Assembly (NCBI RefSeq): GCF_000698595.1
Contig: NZ_JFHC01000020.1
Location: 1 to 64,000 of the forward strand
Direction: 5' to 3'
Length of the DNA stretch: 64,000 nucleotides
Source of the DNA: Caballeronia glathei
GTDB taxonomy: Bacteria; Pseudomonadota; Gammaproteobacteria; Burkholderiales; Burkholderiaceae
Position numbers and translations under genes: made by a program. Below, in pieces: positions 1-8,342 of this stretch (the stretch's first letter is position 1; the number at the start of each line of letters is the position of its first letter). The notes beneath the pieces are model-generated. The model made no database searches, was not told the DNA's origin, and worked only from the letters and a program-made list of their open reading frames with translations.

Positions 1-1
1 G

Positions 2-676
2 CTTCTCGTAATCGGGATTAGCGTACTAACGCTGTCCGCGTGCGTCTCCGACGAGGGGCGCTCGCGCTACTCGCAACCGATTCCGCACTACGATGTTCCT
101 GCGCAAGTCATCTACCGAATTGACGACCACCGGTATGTCTCGTTCGAAAACTATAGCGACTGCTTTCACGGCGACGCTTTCTACATCGACACGAGATTAG
201 GAATTCGGACAGATTTGGGAAGAGAAGGTGTGGAAAACTTTCAAGGGAAGTTGATTAACGCAGACCCGTCCGGAAGGGACCTCGTTTTCCCGATGGCTGC
301 GCCACCCCATACCGCCTGCTCGGACCGGAGTTGTTCCACGCCGCTTATCTACTCGACCGATAGCGGCAGGACGTTTCATGGCATGGTGTACATGAAGACC
401 TTCAATCCGTTCAATAGATCGAAGGATTACACGATGGCAGCGAACGGCGACAGGCTCTACGTGGCCGAAAAGATTCAGGACGACGCCTATGTGATCGAAT
501 ATCCTCTCGTCCAAGGGATTGATCTGACGAAGCCATATCCACTGGGGGTACGTGGCAGCAGCTTTACGGCGTCCCGGAGACCTACTTATCTATCCGGTCT
601 GCGCTCCCCCTCCGGCCAAGATCGCTTCACCTGCGACGCATCCATTCGTCCGTCAAACCCACCCAGACCCCAATGA
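2..676 (+). CDS. Lipoprotein, probable T6SS immunity protein (Tli3-like), 5' partial
   Basis: The reading frame is open from the left edge, so the start lies outside. The visible N-terminus is a hydrophobic stretch ending in a lipobox L-S-A-C (visible residues 11-14), so the product should be an outer-membrane or periplasmic lipoprotein. The mature part has paired cysteines (YSDCFHGDAFY; HTACSDRSC) and a Y/F-rich beta-type pattern that resembles Tli3-family immunity lipoproteins from memory; no search was run. The stop overlaps the next ATG (ATGA), so it is translationally coupled to a PAAR gene, a context typical of T6SS effector/immunity cassettes. The cognate effector would lie upstream, outside the window. 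The immunity role is inference. Confidence 0.6.
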   Translation, partial: LLVIGISVLTLSACVSDEGRSRYSQPIPHYDVPAQVIYRIDDHRYVSFENYSDCFHGDAFYIDTRLGIRTDLGREGVENFQGKLINADPSGRDLVFPMAAPPHTACSDRSCSTPLIYSTDSGRTFHGMVYMKTFNPFNRSKDYTMAANGDRLYVAEKIQDDAYVIEYPLVQGIDLTKPYPLGVRGSSFTASRRPTYLSGLRSPSGQDRFTCDASIRPSNPPRPQ

Positions 677-936
677 CCCAACGACCCGTTTGTTTCGGCG
701 ACGCGACCACGCACGGCGGCAAGGTAATCGAAGCCACATCGACGCTTTCGCTGGACAGCAAAAAGGTAGCGCTAAAAGGCGACCTCGTATCGTGTCCCGA
801 GCACGGCAATAACCCGATCATCGAGGGCGGAGACGGCTACATTGAAAACGGCCGCCCTCTGGTAGTCCACCATTGCCGAACGCAGTGCGGAAGCCTCGTC
901 ATCGCGCAGGATAACGCGGGGATGACCATCGCATGA
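673..936 (+). CDS. PAAR domain protein (T6SS spike tip)
   Basis: An 87-aa protein consisting only of a PAAR domain. It shows the characteristic opening G-D-x-T-x-H-G-G (residues 9-16), a middle block with a C-x-x-H pair (residues 41-44) and late H-H-C and C residues, which suit the metal-binding tip of PAAR cones. PAAR proteins cap VgrG trimers and recruit effectors in type VI secretion. Both ends overlap neighbours by ATGA (673-676 and 933-936), so lipoprotein, PAAR and membrane protein are one translation unit. Family assignment is firm; which effector it carries is unknown. Confidence 0.85.
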   Translation: MTQRPVCFGDATTHGGKVIEATSTLSLDSKKVALKGDLVSCPEHGNNPIIEGGDGYIENGRPLVVHHCRTQCGSLVIAQDNAGMTIA

Positions 937-2327
937 GCATGCAATGGGGCCTTCCTGATCCACCCGAGGAACCATTGCCATCGCCGCCACCCTTCTGGGT
1001 GTATATCATCGTGCTCGTCGTTTTGATCTTGGCTGGGGCATTGATCACAGTTGCCAACTGGCCGAAGGAAAAGCCGTCGATGACCGGAGAGTTTCTCGGA
1101 TACATATTTGCTCTCCCGGCGATTCTATGGGTCTTCGTTTGCGCGCTGATCTATCACATGGGCTATGAATTCAAGCACCTTCAGGTCGTGACGTGGAATA
1201 TTCAGTGTTGGCGTTACCGCGTTCTGCAGCAGCAATGGGCACGGCAAACCCTGGCAATACTGGGCAGTTCGTCAATCACGCCCGAAGTGGAACTGGCCGA
1301 GCGCATGCTTGGCCTGGAAGGCTCCATGCCGATGAACCCGGACAAGGTGATGGCATTGTCCGACCTGCGAGCGGTTGAGGGCGAGACGAGGCCGGCAACG
1401 GTGCTTGAAGCACTGCTGACGCCGCTGGTCGTGACGATAATGTCTGTCACGCGCAAGGGCACATTCGATATCGTGGTGCATTCCCGAGCGGCCGACGATG
1501 CGCTCGAACTGCGTCGCGTATGGGGCAAGCTCAAATTGCCCGGTCCGCCGGAGATACGCTGGAGCCCTTGCGACAGCGCCTTTCCGGCTGGCGAATGGCT
1601 TGATTCGACGTCGATGCCGGATTTCCAGTTGGTGGTCGCGTGGCAGTTGCATGAACCAGGACTCGACCCCACGTTTTCCGAGGCGGCGACCGCACTGCTG
1701 TTAGCCAAACCGGCCGCACTGGAGCGCTGGAAAGGCAAGGTCAAGCCGCAAGCGCACCTGTACCGGCCCATCGTAGCCGACTCGGATGCGATTGGCACCG
1801 GACTGGCGAACTTGCTGAAGGGGGAGCAAGTTCCGCAGGACCGGATCAAACACTTCTGGTCAAGTCGCCTGAACCGGATGACTCGACACGCCACGAAAGA
1901 GGCGATCAAGGATGGCGGACTGCTGGCGGTTGAGCATGACCTGGACCACGCGATGGGCAAGCCCGGCCCCGTGAATGCGTGGCTGCTTCAGGCACTTGCC
2001 GCGGAAATGGTCCAGCACGGTCAGGGCGCGCAGCTGGTCGCGGTGCCGTTCGACACGGGCGTTTCGTTCAATCTCGTCGGCGGCGAGCCAGCACCGGTTG
2101 CCATACCCTACGATGCCCGGCTCACCCATTCGCCGGTTTCGATTCCGACAACTCTCGGCATTCTCGCCCTTGCCACGTTCCTTGTTCTTCTGCCTCATCC
2201 GGTTTTTACCACCACGGTTTGTCTGGTCGTTTTCGCGATCGCACTATTGCTTATTGCAATCATGACTGGCGGCGACTACCTGACAAGACGTCTGATCGAA
2301 CAGCAGTTTTGGAGCCGCTACGGTTGA
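933..2327 (+). CDS. Four-TM protein of a T6SS accessory cassette, function unknown
   Basis: A 464-aa protein with a proline-rich N-terminus, two hydrophobic helices at about residues 21-43 and 53-74, a soluble central domain of roughly 330 residues, and two C-terminal helices at about 408-424 and 428-447. I recognise no catalytic motif. It starts inside the PAAR stop codon (ATGA), so it is co-translated with it. Position and topology suggest a membrane protein helping effector loading or export, or an effector or immunity protein itself; the sequence does not decide between these. Confidence 0.75.
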   Translation: MSMQWGLPDPPEEPLPSPPPFWVYIIVLVVLILAGALITVANWPKEKPSMTGEFLGYIFALPAILWVFVCALIYHMGYEFKHLQVVTWNIQCWRYRVLQQQWARQTLAILGSSSITPEVELAERMLGLEGSMPMNPDKVMALSDLRAVEGETRPATVLEALLTPLVVTIMSVTRKGTFDIVVHSRAADDALELRRVWGKLKLPGPPEIRWSPCDSAFPAGEWLDSTSMPDFQLVVAWQLHEPGLDPTFSEAATALLLAKPAALERWKGKVKPQAHLYRPIVADSDAIGTGLANLLKGEQVPQDRIKHFWSSRLNRMTRHATKEAIKDGGLLAVEHDLDHAMGKPGPVNAWLLQALAAEMVQHGQGAQLVAVPFDTGVSFNLVGGEPAPVAIPYDARLTHSPVSIPTTLGILALATFLVLLPHPVFTTTVCLVVFAIALLLIAIMTGGDYLTRRLIEQQFWSRYG

Positions 2328-2388
2328 GCCGCAAAGAAGCCACACGACACCCAAGCGCGCCCTTCAACGTCGTACCCGGATCAATCCC

Positions 2389-2817
2389 TTGCGCAAAGTC
2401 AGCCTCGTGCTATGCCTGATACGGCTTGGCATGTTGCTATCGGCGGCCGGGGTAACGGGCATCGGCTGCGCGGCCGCACGTGACATCGGTTTGCCGATAT
2501 TCGTACAGGCGGGATTTGTCCCGCGTGGCACCACCCTCGTGGATATTGGCGGAGTATCGAGCCATCAATGGCGCGCGTATCTCGTTCACATCCATTACAT
2601 GGACGGCTGCATTGACGGACTCTGCCCGGATCGCGGCGCCGCATCATCGGTGCCAACGCGTGGACATGGTATGCCCACAGGATTCGCCGTGACGCATCAA
2701 TCCAAACCGCGAGCGACCCGTGTGCGCACCATCGTGGCGCTGGCACGACCCGAAGAGATAGATCGGGCGTTTCGCGATTCAGATGAGCGGAACGACGCCC
2801 GGAATCAAGGGCGTTGA
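2389..2817 (+). CDS. Small hypothetical protein, end of T6SS cassette
   Basis: A 142-aa frame starting at TTG (2389), 61 bases after the preceding stop; no ATG lies further upstream in this frame. The N-terminus is hydrophobic (about residues 5-28) and could be a signal peptide. The middle carries D-G-C-I-D-G-L-C. The C-terminal third is charged and the other two frames are also partly open there, so a frameshift relative to an ancestral protein is possible. No family recognised. Same strand and close spacing suggest it belongs with the preceding three genes. Confidence 0.45.
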   Translation: MRKVSLVLCLIRLGMLLSAAGVTGIGCAAARDIGLPIFVQAGFVPRGTTLVDIGGVSSHQWRAYLVHIHYMDGCIDGLCPDRGAASSVPTRGHGMPTGFAVTHQSKPRATRVRTIVALARPEEIDRAFRDSDERNDARNQGR

Positions 2818-2889
2818 TTTAACGCACTCTCAGCCATTGCTCTGTTTCCTTCGCGGAGTCCCTTCTCGGCGGGCGTCTTTTCCTGACCC

Positions 2890-3681
2890 TCAGCCCACCC
2901 GATCACCCGCCTGACGCACAGCGTCGGCCGAGACGACCGTCACCTCGTCGCGCTGCGCGAAGCGCGCGAGCGCCGGTGCGTCGCCGGCGGCGTCGGTCAC
3001 GAGCGTCCAGTCGCGCTCGAGCGGCGTCCAGTGCTGCTGGCTCGCGCGCTCCAGCTTGTTCGACGTCACCAGCACGAACACGCTCGCCGCCTGGCGGATG
3101 ATGCACTCCTTCAGGAACGCCTGTTCCGCCGTGGCCTCGCACAGGCCGCGGCCCGCCACAACGCCGTCGGCGCCGAGAAACGCCTTGTCCACGGTCAGCC
3201 GGGACAGCGCGACCTGCGCGAGCGGCCCGAGCGTGCTCATGCTCGACGGCCTCACGTCGCCGCCGATCAGCGTGACGCGCACGTCGCTCTGCGCGAGCAC
3301 GCCGACCGCGAGCAGATTGTTCGTGATGACGTGCACGCCTTCGCGGCCGCTCAGGCACCGCGCGAGCGCGGCCGTGGTCGTGCCGCCGTCGAGAAAGATC
3401 GTATCGCCGTCATGCACGTGCGCCGCCGCCGCGCGGCCGATCGCATCCTTTTGCTCGCGAAAGCTCTCGCGGCGCGTATCGAGCGACTCTTCCGGCTCGT
3501 GCATGCCCACCGATGCCGCGCCGCCATACGTGCGCACGATGCGCCGCTCGTCGGCGAGCGCCCGCAGATCGCGCCTCACCGTGGCTTCCGACATCCCGAA
3601 GTGCTCGCAAAGCGCGCTCACGTCGTTCATGCCGGAGAGCACGGCTCTCAGCATCGCCTCGCGGCGTTTCGCAACTTTCAT
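2890..3681 (-). CDS. DeoR/GlpR family transcriptional regulator
   Basis: A 263-aa regulator. Start chosen at the ATG at 3681 because AGGAG sits five bases before it; an upstream in-frame start at 3789 lacks such a site. The N-terminal helix-turn-helix (about residues 6-57) contains the usual S-E-A-T-V-R-R-D-L. The C-terminal DeoRC sugar-phosphate-binding domain shows D-G-G-T-T-T, I-T-N-N and G-A-D-G-V. It is divergent from a sugar-acid permease/kinase/dehydrogenase operon, which it most likely represses; three copies of a putative operator lie in the shared intergenic region. Confidence 0.9.
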   Translation of the reverse strand: MKVAKRREAMLRAVLSGMNDVSALCEHFGMSEATVRRDLRALADERRIVRTYGGAASVGMHEPEESLDTRRESFREQKDAIGRAAAAHVHDGDTIFLDGGTTTAALARCLSGREGVHVITNNLLAVGVLAQSDVRVTLIGGDVRPSSMSTLGPLAQVALSRLTVDKAFLGADGVVAGRGLCEATAEQAFLKECIIRQAASVFVLVTSNKLERASQQHWTPLERDWTLVTDAAGDAPALARFAQRDEVTVVSADAVRQAGDRVG

Positions 3682-3797
3682 GAAGCTCCTGTGAGTAAGG
3701 GCCGTCGCTTCGTCGGTGCGCATCGCTGCACGAAGCGCACCGCCGGCGCACAGTGTAGCGAACCGGCAACGGCCGTACGAGTGTGACAATACTGATC

Positions 3798-3927
3798 GAT
3801 TCGATCATTTCAGCGGGAAATCGCGCATTCGGTGATCAGAGTAAACCCCGATAATGATCGAATTGCGCGTTATCGCGCGGGGGCATACACTCACGATTGA
3901 TTGGTTCAATCACAAAATGATCGATTC
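3798..3927. promoter_or_regulatory. Three copies of a putative DeoR operator
   Basis: The intergenic region between the regulator and the permease has three similar sites: GATTCGATCATTT at 3798-3810 (inverted copy), AATGATCGAATT at 3853-3864 and AAATGATCGATTC at 3915-3927. The shared core is AATGATCGAWT. The sites straddle both presumed promoters. That the DeoR protein binds them is inference from position and repetition. Confidence 0.6.
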
Positions 3928-3958
3928 AGGCATACATCCCTAGAGAGTGGAGACACGG

Positions 3959-4942
3959 ATGGCTCAGATTTATATCAAGCGGGCAGTCGAACGCGTGCCC
4001 GGCGGAATGATGATCGTCCCGCTGCTGATCGGCTCGCTGATCGCGACCTTCCTGCCCGGCATGCCGAAGTTCTTCGGCTCGTTCACGAACGCGCTGTTCA
4101 CGGGCGCGCTGCCGATCCTCGCGGTCTTCTACGTCTGCATGGGCGCGAGCATCAACGTGAAGGCGACGCCGTACCTGGTCAGAAAGGGCGGCGCGCTGTT
4201 CGCCGCCAAGGTGGGCACGGCGATCCTCGTGGGCGTGGTGCTCGGGCACTTCCTCGGGGAGCAGCCGGTGTCGTCGGGACTGTTCGCCGGCATTTCGACG
4301 CTCGCCGTCGTCGCCGCGATGAACGACACGAACGGCGGCCTCTACATGGCGCTGATGGGCCAGTACGGCAGGTCGGAGGACGTGGGCGCGTACACGATCA
4401 TGTCGCTCGAATCCGGCCCGTTCCTCACGATGGTGACGCTCGGCGTCGCCGGGCTGTCCGCCTTTCCGTGGCCGACGCTCGTCGGCAGCATCCTGCCGCT
4501 CGCGGTCGGCATGCTGCTCGGCAATCTCGACCGCGAGCTGCGCGACTTCCTCGCCCGCGCGGTACCCGTGATGATTCCGTTCTTCGCGCTGGCGCTCGGG
4601 GCGAGCCTCGATCTGCACAAGGTCTGGCAGGCGGGCCTGCTCGGCATCGGTCTCGGGCTCGCGGTGGTCGTCGTGACCGGCATTCCGCTCTATTTCACCG
4701 ACCGCCTGACGGGCGGCACCGGCGTCGCGGGCATGGCGGCGGCCAATACGGCGGGCAATGCCGCGGCGGTTCCCGCACTGATCGCGGCGGCTAATCCGGT
4801 CTACACCGAGGCCGCGAAAAGCGCGACGCTGCTCGTCGCGGCATGCGTCGTCGTGACGGCGATCGTCTCGCCGATCCTCACCGCTGCCGTCGCGAAGCGG
4901 GTGACCGCGCGCCGCGTCAGCCGGCAGGAGGCCACGCAATGA
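3959..4942 (+). CDS. kdgT: 2-keto-3-deoxygluconate permease family transporter (KdgT)
   Basis: A 327-aa, about ten-helix inner-membrane protein. It opens with [18 protein letters not shown], characteristic of KdgT, and has the family's M-N-D-T-N-G-G-L-Y and A-A-N-T-A-G-N-A-A-A segments. ATG 3959 is preferred over the in-frame GTG at 3947 because GGAG is six bases before it. KdgT proteins import 2-keto-3-deoxy-sugar acids with protons. Here the two downstream genes are a DUF1537 kinase and PdxA2, so the real cargo is more likely a four-carbon aldonate such as threonate or erythronate. The stop overlaps the kinase start (ATGA). Confidence 0.92.
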   Translation: MAQIYIKRAVERVPGGMMIVPLLIGSLIATFLPGMPKFFGSFTNALFTGALPILAVFYVCMGASINVKATPYLVRKGGALFAAKVGTAILVGVVLGHFLGEQPVSSGLFAGISTLAVVAAMNDTNGGLYMALMGQYGRSEDVGAYTIMSLESGPFLTMVTLGVAGLSAFPWPTLVGSILPLAVGMLLGNLDRELRDFLARAVPVMIPFFALALGASLDLHKVWQAGLLGIGLGLAVVVVTGIPLYFTDRLTGGTGVAGMAAANTAGNAAAVPALIAAANPVYTEAAKSATLLVAACVVVTAIVSPILTAAVAKRVTARRVSRQEATQ

Positions 4943-6243
4943 GCGCGGCGGGCACGGTGGGCACGACCAGCGCGACGAGCGTGCTGATCATCGCCGACGA
5001 TCTCTCGGGCGCCGCCGACTGCGCAATCGGCTTTGCGGGCGCGGGGCGCCGCACGGTGGTGACGCTCGATTCGCAGGCGGGCGACGCCGGCGCGACCGTC
5101 ATCGCCGCCGACACCGACACGCGGCGCCTCACGCCCGCCGAAGCGGCCGAGCGCACCGCGCAGGCATGGAACGACCTTCGCGCCCCCGGCCGCCGGCTCT
5201 ACAAGAAGATCGACTCGACGCTGCGGGGCAACTGGACGGCCGAAGTCGCGGCGCTGCAGCCGCTCGCTGGTCTCGCGATCGTCGCGCCTGCCTTTCCGGC
5301 GACCGGCCGCACGGTGCGCGATGGCCGCGTGTTCGTGCACGGCGCGCCGCTCGAAACCACGGATACATGGAAGCTGGAACACGCGGGCCGCGCCCCCGGC
5401 CTTCAGCCGATGCTGGAAGCCGCCGGTCTGCGCACCGCGCTGCTGGCGGCCGACGTCCTGCGCGGCGAGCCGCGGATGCTGCGCGAGCGGATCGCGGCGG
5501 CGGCGGCGGGCGGCACGCAGGCACTGATCGTCGACACCGAGACCGGCGCGGATCTCGCCGCGCTGGCGCAGGTATCGGCGGCGATGAGCGAGCCGCTTTT
5601 CTGGGTCGGCTCCGGCGGCCTCGCGCGCGAGCTGGCGGCGCTGCCCGACCTGTTCGATCCGGCTTCGACCGCCCGCGCGGACGCGGCGCGCCCGGTACCG
5701 GCGGGCGCCATATTGATTCTGGTCGGCAGCCTGTCGGCCGTGTCCGAGCGCCAGTGCGCGATGCTGCGCGAGCGCGCGGGCGTTGCGGAACTGATCGTGC
5801 CCCCCGTCGTCCTGCGCGAAGGCGAACGGCATGAAGCCTGGAGCGAATGGGACGAGCGCATCGGAGCGGGGCTTCGCGCGGGCGCCGACCTGATCGTGCG
5901 CATCGGGCGCGACAACGCATTCGATCCCGCCGAGGGCGCGCGCCTGTCGACGGCGCTGGCCGCGCTCGTCGCACCGCATTTCGGGCACCTGGGCGGCCTG
6001 ATCGCGACGGGCGGCGAGACTGCGCGCGCCATGCTCGGCGCGGCGGGCATCGGCAGTCTGGAACTGCTGGCGGAAGTCGAGGCGGGCGTCGCCGTCGCGC
6101 GCCCGGCCACGGCGGCGTTCCCGGCGATCGTCACGAAGGCTGGCGCATTCGGCAGCGAACATGCGCTCTACGGCGCGTATCGGCATCTGCGCGGCGCGCC
6201 CGAGACGCAGCACCCTGGCGCGTCCGCCGTTGCGGCGCGCTGA
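4939..6243 (+). CDS. dtnK: Four-carbon acid sugar kinase (DUF1537 family, D-threonate kinase type)
   Basis: A 434-aa protein. The N-terminal substrate domain has A-D-D-L-S-G-A-A-D (about residues 17-25) and [10 protein letters not shown], diagnostic of DUF1537 kinases. The C-terminal nucleotide domain ends with [15 protein letters not shown]1537 enzymes phosphorylate four-carbon aldonates at C4 (DtnK acts on D-threonate); with PdxA2 they yield dihydroxyacetone phosphate and CO2. Start ATG 4939 overlaps the permease stop. A longer upstream reading from 4843 would run through kdgT and is rejected. Exact stereochemistry of the substrate is not readable. Confidence 0.9.
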   Translation: MSAAGTVGTTSATSVLIIADDLSGAADCAIGFAGAGRRTVVTLDSQAGDAGATVIAADTDTRRLTPAEAAERTAQAWNDLRAPGRRLYKKIDSTLRGNWTAEVAALQPLAGLAIVAPAFPATGRTVRDGRVFVHGAPLETTDTWKLEHAGRAPGLQPMLEAAGLRTALLAADVLRGEPRMLRERIAAAAAGGTQALIVDTETGADLAALAQVSAAMSEPLFWVGSGGLARELAALPDLFDPASTARADAARPVPAGAILILVGSLSAVSERQCAMLRERAGVAELIVPPVVLREGERHEAWSEWDERIGAGLRAGADLIVRIGRDNAFDPAEGARLSTALAALVAPHFGHLGGLIATGGETARAMLGAAGIGSLELLAEVEAGVAVARPATAAFPAIVTKAGAFGSEHALYGAYRHLRGAPETQHPGASAVAAR

Positions 6244-6280
6244 ACGGCCAGGCGAACTCACCCACCTTGAACGAACCCAC

Positions 6281-7282
6281 ATGAGCAACTATCTCCCCGT
6301 AATCGGTATCACGATGGGCGACGCCACCGGCGTCGGTCCGGAAATCATCGTCAAGAGCCTGACGCACGACACCGTGTACAAGCAGTGCCGTCCGCTCGTG
6401 GTTGGCGATGCGCGCCGGCTCGAGCGCGCGAACGAGATCGTCGGCGGCAGCGCGAAGGTGCGCCGCATCGAGAGCGCGTCCGAGGCGAAGTACGAGCCGG
6501 GCACGATCGACTGCATCGACCTCGGCCTGATTCCCGACGACCTGCCGTTCGGCGAGCTCTCGCCGGTCGCCGGCGACGCCGCGTACCGCTACATCGCGCG
6601 CGCGGTCGAACTGGCACAGGCGAACGAGATCGACGCGATCTGCACGGCGCCGCTGAACAAGGAAGCGCTGCACGCGGGCGGCCACAAGTTTCCGGGCCAC
6701 ACCGAGATGCTTGCGCAGCTGACGGGTATCGACGAAGTGTCGATGATGCTCGTCGCGCCGCAACTGCGTGTGATTCACGTGACGACGCACATCGGCATCA
6801 TCGACGCCATTCGCAAGATCGAGCCGGGCCTCGTGCAGCGCACGATCGAGCGCGGCAACGCGACGCTCGTGAAGGCGGGAATTGCGAAGCCGCGCATCGG
6901 CGTATGCGGGATCAATCCGCATGCGGGCGAGAACGGGCTTTTCGGCTATGGCGAGGAAGAGGAGAAGATCATTCCGGCGGTGAAGGTCTTGCAGGAGCGC
7001 GGACTGGACGTGACGGGGCCGCTGCCGGCGGATACGCTTTTCTATCGCGCGGGGCGCGGCGATTTCGACCTCGTGGTCGCGATGTACCACGACCAGGGAC
7101 ATGGGCCCGTGAAGGTGCTCGGGCTGGAGGCGGGCGTGAATGTGACGGTCGGGCTGGATGTGATCCGTACATCGGTCGATCATGGGACCGCGTTCGATAT
7201 CGCGGGCAAAGGCATCGCGGATGAGGGGAGCTTGCTCGAAGCTCTGCGACAAGGGGCGGAACTGGCTACCCGGCGCGGGTAA
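6281..7282 (+). CDS. pdxA2: 4-phospho-D-threonate 3-dehydrogenase (PdxA2)
   Basis: A 333-aa PdxA-family enzyme, usual length. It shows the opening G-I-T-M-G-D-A-T-G-V-G-P-E, G-H-T-E-M-L (H140) and M-Y-H-D-Q-G-H (H270) metal/substrate motifs. PdxA proper oxidises 4-phosphohydroxythreonine in vitamin B6 synthesis; the PdxA2 subgroup linked to DUF1537 kinases oxidises 4-phospho-D-threonate and decarboxylates it to dihydroxyacetone phosphate. The linkage to kinase and permease favours PdxA2. ATG 6281 lies 37 bases after the kinase stop, in the same operon. Confidence 0.9.
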   Translation: MSNYLPVIGITMGDATGVGPEIIVKSLTHDTVYKQCRPLVVGDARRLERANEIVGGSAKVRRIESASEAKYEPGTIDCIDLGLIPDDLPFGELSPVAGDAAYRYIARAVELAQANEIDAICTAPLNKEALHAGGHKFPGHTEMLAQLTGIDEVSMMLVAPQLRVIHVTTHIGIIDAIRKIEPGLVQRTIERGNATLVKAGIAKPRIGVCGINPHAGENGLFGYGEEEEKIIPAVKVLQERGLDVTGPLPADTLFYRAGRGDFDLVVAMYHDQGHGPVKVLGLEAGVNVTVGLDVIRTSVDHGTAFDIAGKGIADEGSLLEALRQGAELATRRG

Positions 7283-7321
7283 GGGCTCGTTTGGGGTTCT
7301 GCCTTCCGGCAGGGGTTGGTG

Positions 7322-8048
7322 TTTTTTGAACCATCTGATGCGCTTGCGCTTCCATGAAACTTGCTTTGATATTGGTTTATTAGCTTCGCCCCTGTGCGGG
7401 GCGGCAGTCACTTTCTTTGCTGCTGCAAAGAAAGTAACCAAAGAAAGCAGCTATGGGTTCAGCGGTGTTAGAACGTGACCACGTTTGAGTCATTCAGAGT
7501 GGCTCGGCCGTGGGAGTGTCCACCTCGATACGTTGAGCGGATAGGTACGCGGACCCACTGTGGCGTCGCGCCGCTAAACGAAGTGGTAAGGCAGTCATTC
7601 ATCCGTCTCGGCACTACGTGCCCGACGTAAGGTTTGCAGGTGGTGAGGCACGCCCCAAAGGCACAGCGAAGTGCCGAGAGTGTGCGCCGCAAAGAAGTAA
7701 AAGCGATTCGTTGGGTCGGGTCGGGTTGTATTGATCCTCGCGTCGGAGCGCAGCGAGGACGGATGGATGACGGCCTTACCACTCCGTTTAACGGTGCGAG
7801 GACGCAGTGGGTCCGCGTGCCTATCCGCTTAACCAACAGAGGTGGACACTCCTACGGTCGGGCCACTCTGAATGACTCAAACATGGTCACGTCCTAATAC
7901 CGCTGACCCCATAGCTGCTTTCTTTGGTTACTTTCTTTGCAGCAGCAAAGAAAGTGACTGCTGCCCCGCACAGGGGCGAAGCTAATAGACCAATAAGAAA
8001 ACAAGTTTCATGGGAGCGCAGGCGCATCAGACGGTTCAACAAATACCA
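7322..8048. repeat. Long imperfect inverted repeat, arms about 285 bp
   Basis: The left arm (about 7322-7607) reappears in reverse complement as the right arm (about 7758-8048) around a roughly 150-base centre. Long stretches match almost base for base, e.g. CTGCTGCAAAGAAAGTAACC and GTTTGAGTCATTCAGAGTGG, each with an inverted partner. The centre holds a smaller inverted pair, CTCGGCACT at 7607-7615 and AGTGCCGAG at 7670-7678. No convincing gene lies inside: open frames are short and mirror each other. It looks like a lineage-specific dispersed intergenic repeat; that it is multicopy in the genome is inference. Confidence 0.8.
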
Positions 8049-8330
8049 AACCCAAGCGCCAGCGGCTCACCTTGTGCAAAGAAAGTGACTGCTGCCCCGC
8101 ACAGGGGCGAAGCTAATAAACCAATATCAAATCAAGTTTCATAGAAGCGCAAAAACATCAAACGGTTCTAAAAACGCCAAACCCAAGCGCCAGCGACATC
8201 CCTGTGTGACTGCCGCCCCGCACAGGGGCGAAGCGAATAAACCAATAAGAAACCAAGTTTCATAGAAGCGCGGGCGCATCAGACGGTGCAATCACAACAC
8301 GACCATCCCCCGTCCAAGCGCCAGCGCCCC
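7958..8330. repeat. Three tandem copies of a ~120-bp unit
   Basis: Units begin at 7958, 8087 and 8208 (spacing 129 and 121). Each opens with GACTGCYGCCCCGCACAGGG, continues with GCGAAGC, AATARACCAAT and AAGTTTCAT, and ends near CCAAGCGCCAGCG. A fourth, inverted copy is the outer part of the left arm at about 7320-7410, so the first unit doubles as the outer end of the long inverted repeat. The block ends at the 3' end of the MFS gene. Confidence 0.85.
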
Positions 8331-8342
8331 CACCTCCGTCCG

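Noticed and set aside
7634-7897. An 87-codon frame inside the inverted repeat
   Set aside because: A similar frame arises on the other arm by symmetry; no ribosome site and no family resemblance.
7958-8330. CRISPR array
   Set aside because: Repeated units are about 120 bp with no short repeat/unique spacer alternation, and there are no cas genes.
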